DNA from: Paenibacillus sp. UBA6285
GTDB lineage: Bacteria > Bacillota > Bacilli > Paenibacillales > Paenibacillaceae
Length of the DNA: 6,990 nt
Reading direction: 5' to 3'
Assembly: GCA_002438345.1 (NCBI GenBank)
Contig: DJUJ01000111.1
Location: 5,248-12,237, forward strand
Positions 5,854 through 6,990 of this stretch are shown here, piece after piece. The first letter of the stretch is position 1. Each line of letters starts with the position of its first letter. The notes under the pieces were generated by a model. That model saw nothing but the letters and a program-made list of their open reading frames with translations, ran no database searches and was not told the origin of the DNA. The translations under genes were made by a program, and so were the position numbers.

Positions 5854-6990
5854 TTACAAGACTCTCTGAAGCCGTGAGATATAGAACCCGTCACTGCCAT
5901 AATGATGTGGCAATAACTGAATTCCCTCACCTTCAGCCAGCGCGGTACCTTCCATTCTGTCCCACAACGGGGAAGCAAACGTTACAGAAGTGAAGTCAGG
6001 ATTCTGCTTCAAAAAGGCAGCTACTACTTCGCTATTTTCTGTTTGTTCAGTCGTACAGGTACTATAAACCAGAATACCACCCGGTTTCAACAGTTTAGAA
6101 ACTGACTGCAGTAGTTGACCCTGCAGTGACGCTACGCTTGTAACATCCTCAGGCTGCTTACGCCATTTGAGATCTGGCTTACGGCGGATTACGCCAAGCC
6201 CAGAGCAAGGAGCGTCTAGAAGAATTCTATCGAAGGAATTATGCTCTAATGTATGTTCCAGCTCCAGCGCATCTGAACTTCCTGTTACTACACAATCAAG
6301 ACCTAACCGCGCAGCTTGATCCGAGATTAGTTGAGCTTTATGTGGATGCAGATCGTTAGCGAAAATATGCCCTTCGTCTTTCATCAGCTCACCCATATGG
6401 GCTGTTTTGCCCCCAGGCGCGGCGCAGCAATCAAGCACTCTCATTCCAGGTTCCGGTGCTACCGCTTCAGCTACAAGCATGGAGCTCTCATCCTGAACGG
6501 ATAAATAACCATCCCGATACCAGGAAGAGAGGGCCAGATTGCCACCACCTTTTACAACAATTCCATATGGACTAACTTCAGATGCAGAAGCTTGCAGACC
6601 TTGCTCTTTCATCTGGCTCAGCAGAGCTTCACGACTAATCATCGTTGTATTCACGCGGACACTGACCGCTGGCGGCTCATTGTTGGCAGCACAGATAGCT
6701 TCCGCAGTGTCGACACCATACTCAGTAATCCAGCGCTCCACTAACCACAAAGGATGGGAATATTGAATGGATATCCGCTGCGCCTGACTTAATCCATCAG
6801 GTATAACCGGCAGATCTCCCGCGCGCAACACACTGCGAAGTACTCCGTTAACCATACCCGAGATTCCCTGATGGCCTTTTTTCTTAGCTATATTAACAGC
6901 CTCGTTTACAGCTGCATGAGACGGTATGCGATCCAGATACATAATTTGATATAAACTTAAACGCAGTAAATTACGTACCCACGGCTGTAG
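5854..6990 (-). CDS. rsmB: 16S rRNA m5C967 methyltransferase RsmB (Sun/Fmu), N-terminus cut by window edge
   Basis: SAM-dependent methyltransferase that makes 5-methylcytosine at C967 of 16S rRNA (E. coli numbering). The frame is open to base 6990, giving 378 visible residues. Family members are about 440-460, so roughly 70-80 N-terminal residues lie outside. The visible start ([20 protein letters not shown]) is the middle of the NusB-like RNA-binding domain. The ATG at 6942 is therefore internal (residue 17) and not the start. [11 protein letters not shown] and GMVNGVLR complete that domain. The catalytic domain has motif [11 protein letters not shown] at 186-195, the acidic SAM contact in [11 protein letters not shown] near 213, motif [10 protein letters not shown] with C262, and YSTCT with C312. 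C312 is the expected nucleophile and C262 the helper cysteine of the RsmB/RsmF family. The C-terminus has the typical [12 protein letters not shown]. In Bacillales rsmB usually follows def/fmt, which would lie beyond the right edge. It probably belongs to an upstream transcription unit ending at the hairpin. Confidence 0.96.
   Translation of the reverse strand, partial: LQPWVRNLLRLSLYQIMYLDRIPSHAAVNEAVNIAKKKGHQGISGMVNGVLRSVLRAGDLPVIPDGLSQAQRISIQYSHPLWLVERWITEYGVDTAEAICAANNEPPAVSVRVNTTMISREALLSQMKEQGLQASASEVSPYGIVVKGGGNLALSSWYRDGYLSVQDESSMLVAEAVAPEPGMRVLDCCAAPGGKTAHMGELMKDEGHIFANDLHPHKAQLISDQAARLGLDCVVTGSSDALELEHTLEHNSFDRILLDAPCSGLGVIRRKPDLKWRKQPEDVTSVASLQGQLLQSVSKLLKPGGILVYSTCTTEQTENSEVVAAFLKQNPDFTSVTFASPLWDRMEGTALAEGEGIQLLPHHYGSDGFYISRLQRVL

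Noticed and set aside
5703..5978. N-terminal extension of the rlmN frame by 92 codons
   Set aside because: It runs through the hairpin and into the rsmB coding region, has no RlmN-like sequence, and the ATG at 5702 has an SD and the family N-terminus. An in-frame ATG at 5726 lacks an SD.
6940..6942. ATG at 6942 as the rsmB start
   Set aside because: The 16 codons upstream to the window edge continue the conserved NusB-like domain without a stop, so the gene is cut by the edge and this Met is internal.
1..6990. A novel defence, mobile or biosynthetic system
   Set aside because: Every base is accounted for by well-known housekeeping genes in their standard order plus short spacers; there are no integrases, transposases, direct-repeat arrays or unknown genes.

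Overview
This is an ordinary core-genome segment of a Gram-positive, endospore-former-type Firmicute. Every gene is on the minus strand. Gene order, moderate GC, the RlmN/Stp/PrkC/RsgA/Rpe protein types and the Shine-Dalgarno (SD) sites fit Bacillales. The protein wording resembles my recollection of Paenibacillus and relatives, but the genus is an inference that I could not check. The order rsmB-rlmN-stp(prpC)-prkC-rsgA(cpgA)-rpe matches the well-known Bacillus subtilis locus.

Layout, read in the direction of transcription (high to low coordinates). rsmB (16S rRNA m5C methyltransferase) enters at the right edge without its N-terminus and stops at 5854. A 151-bp gap follows, with a GC-rich hairpin that looks like a rho-independent terminator and, directly against it, a good extended -10 sigma-A-type promoter. 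From that promoter the genes are packed tightly. rlmN (4662-5702) is followed after 6 bp by stp (TTG start), whose stop codon overlaps the prkC start. prkC ends at 1663. A 110-bp gap with a strong hairpin then leads to rsgA (646-1551), and rpe starts 3 bp after the rsgA stop and runs off the left edge.

How the genes work together. RsmB and RlmN modify rRNA (RlmN also tRNA), and RsgA is a GTPase that checks late 30S assembly. Stp and PrkC are the opposing phosphatase and membrane kinase of the Ser/Thr signalling system that senses cell-wall fragments through PASTA domains. In B. subtilis the RsgA homologue CpgA is a documented PrkC substrate, so the cluster links cell-wall sensing to ribosome maturation. 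Rpe is a pentose phosphate/Calvin-type epimerase carried along in the operon.

The one real anomaly is an in-frame TAA at 1360-1362 that cuts rsgA between its OB-fold domain and its GTPase domain, with the reading frame otherwise intact on both sides. It is a recent nonsense lesion (or pair of compensating indels), a sequence error, or a split gene rescued by internal initiation. I found no mobile elements, CRISPR arrays, tRNA or rRNA genes, and nothing that amounts to a new biological system.
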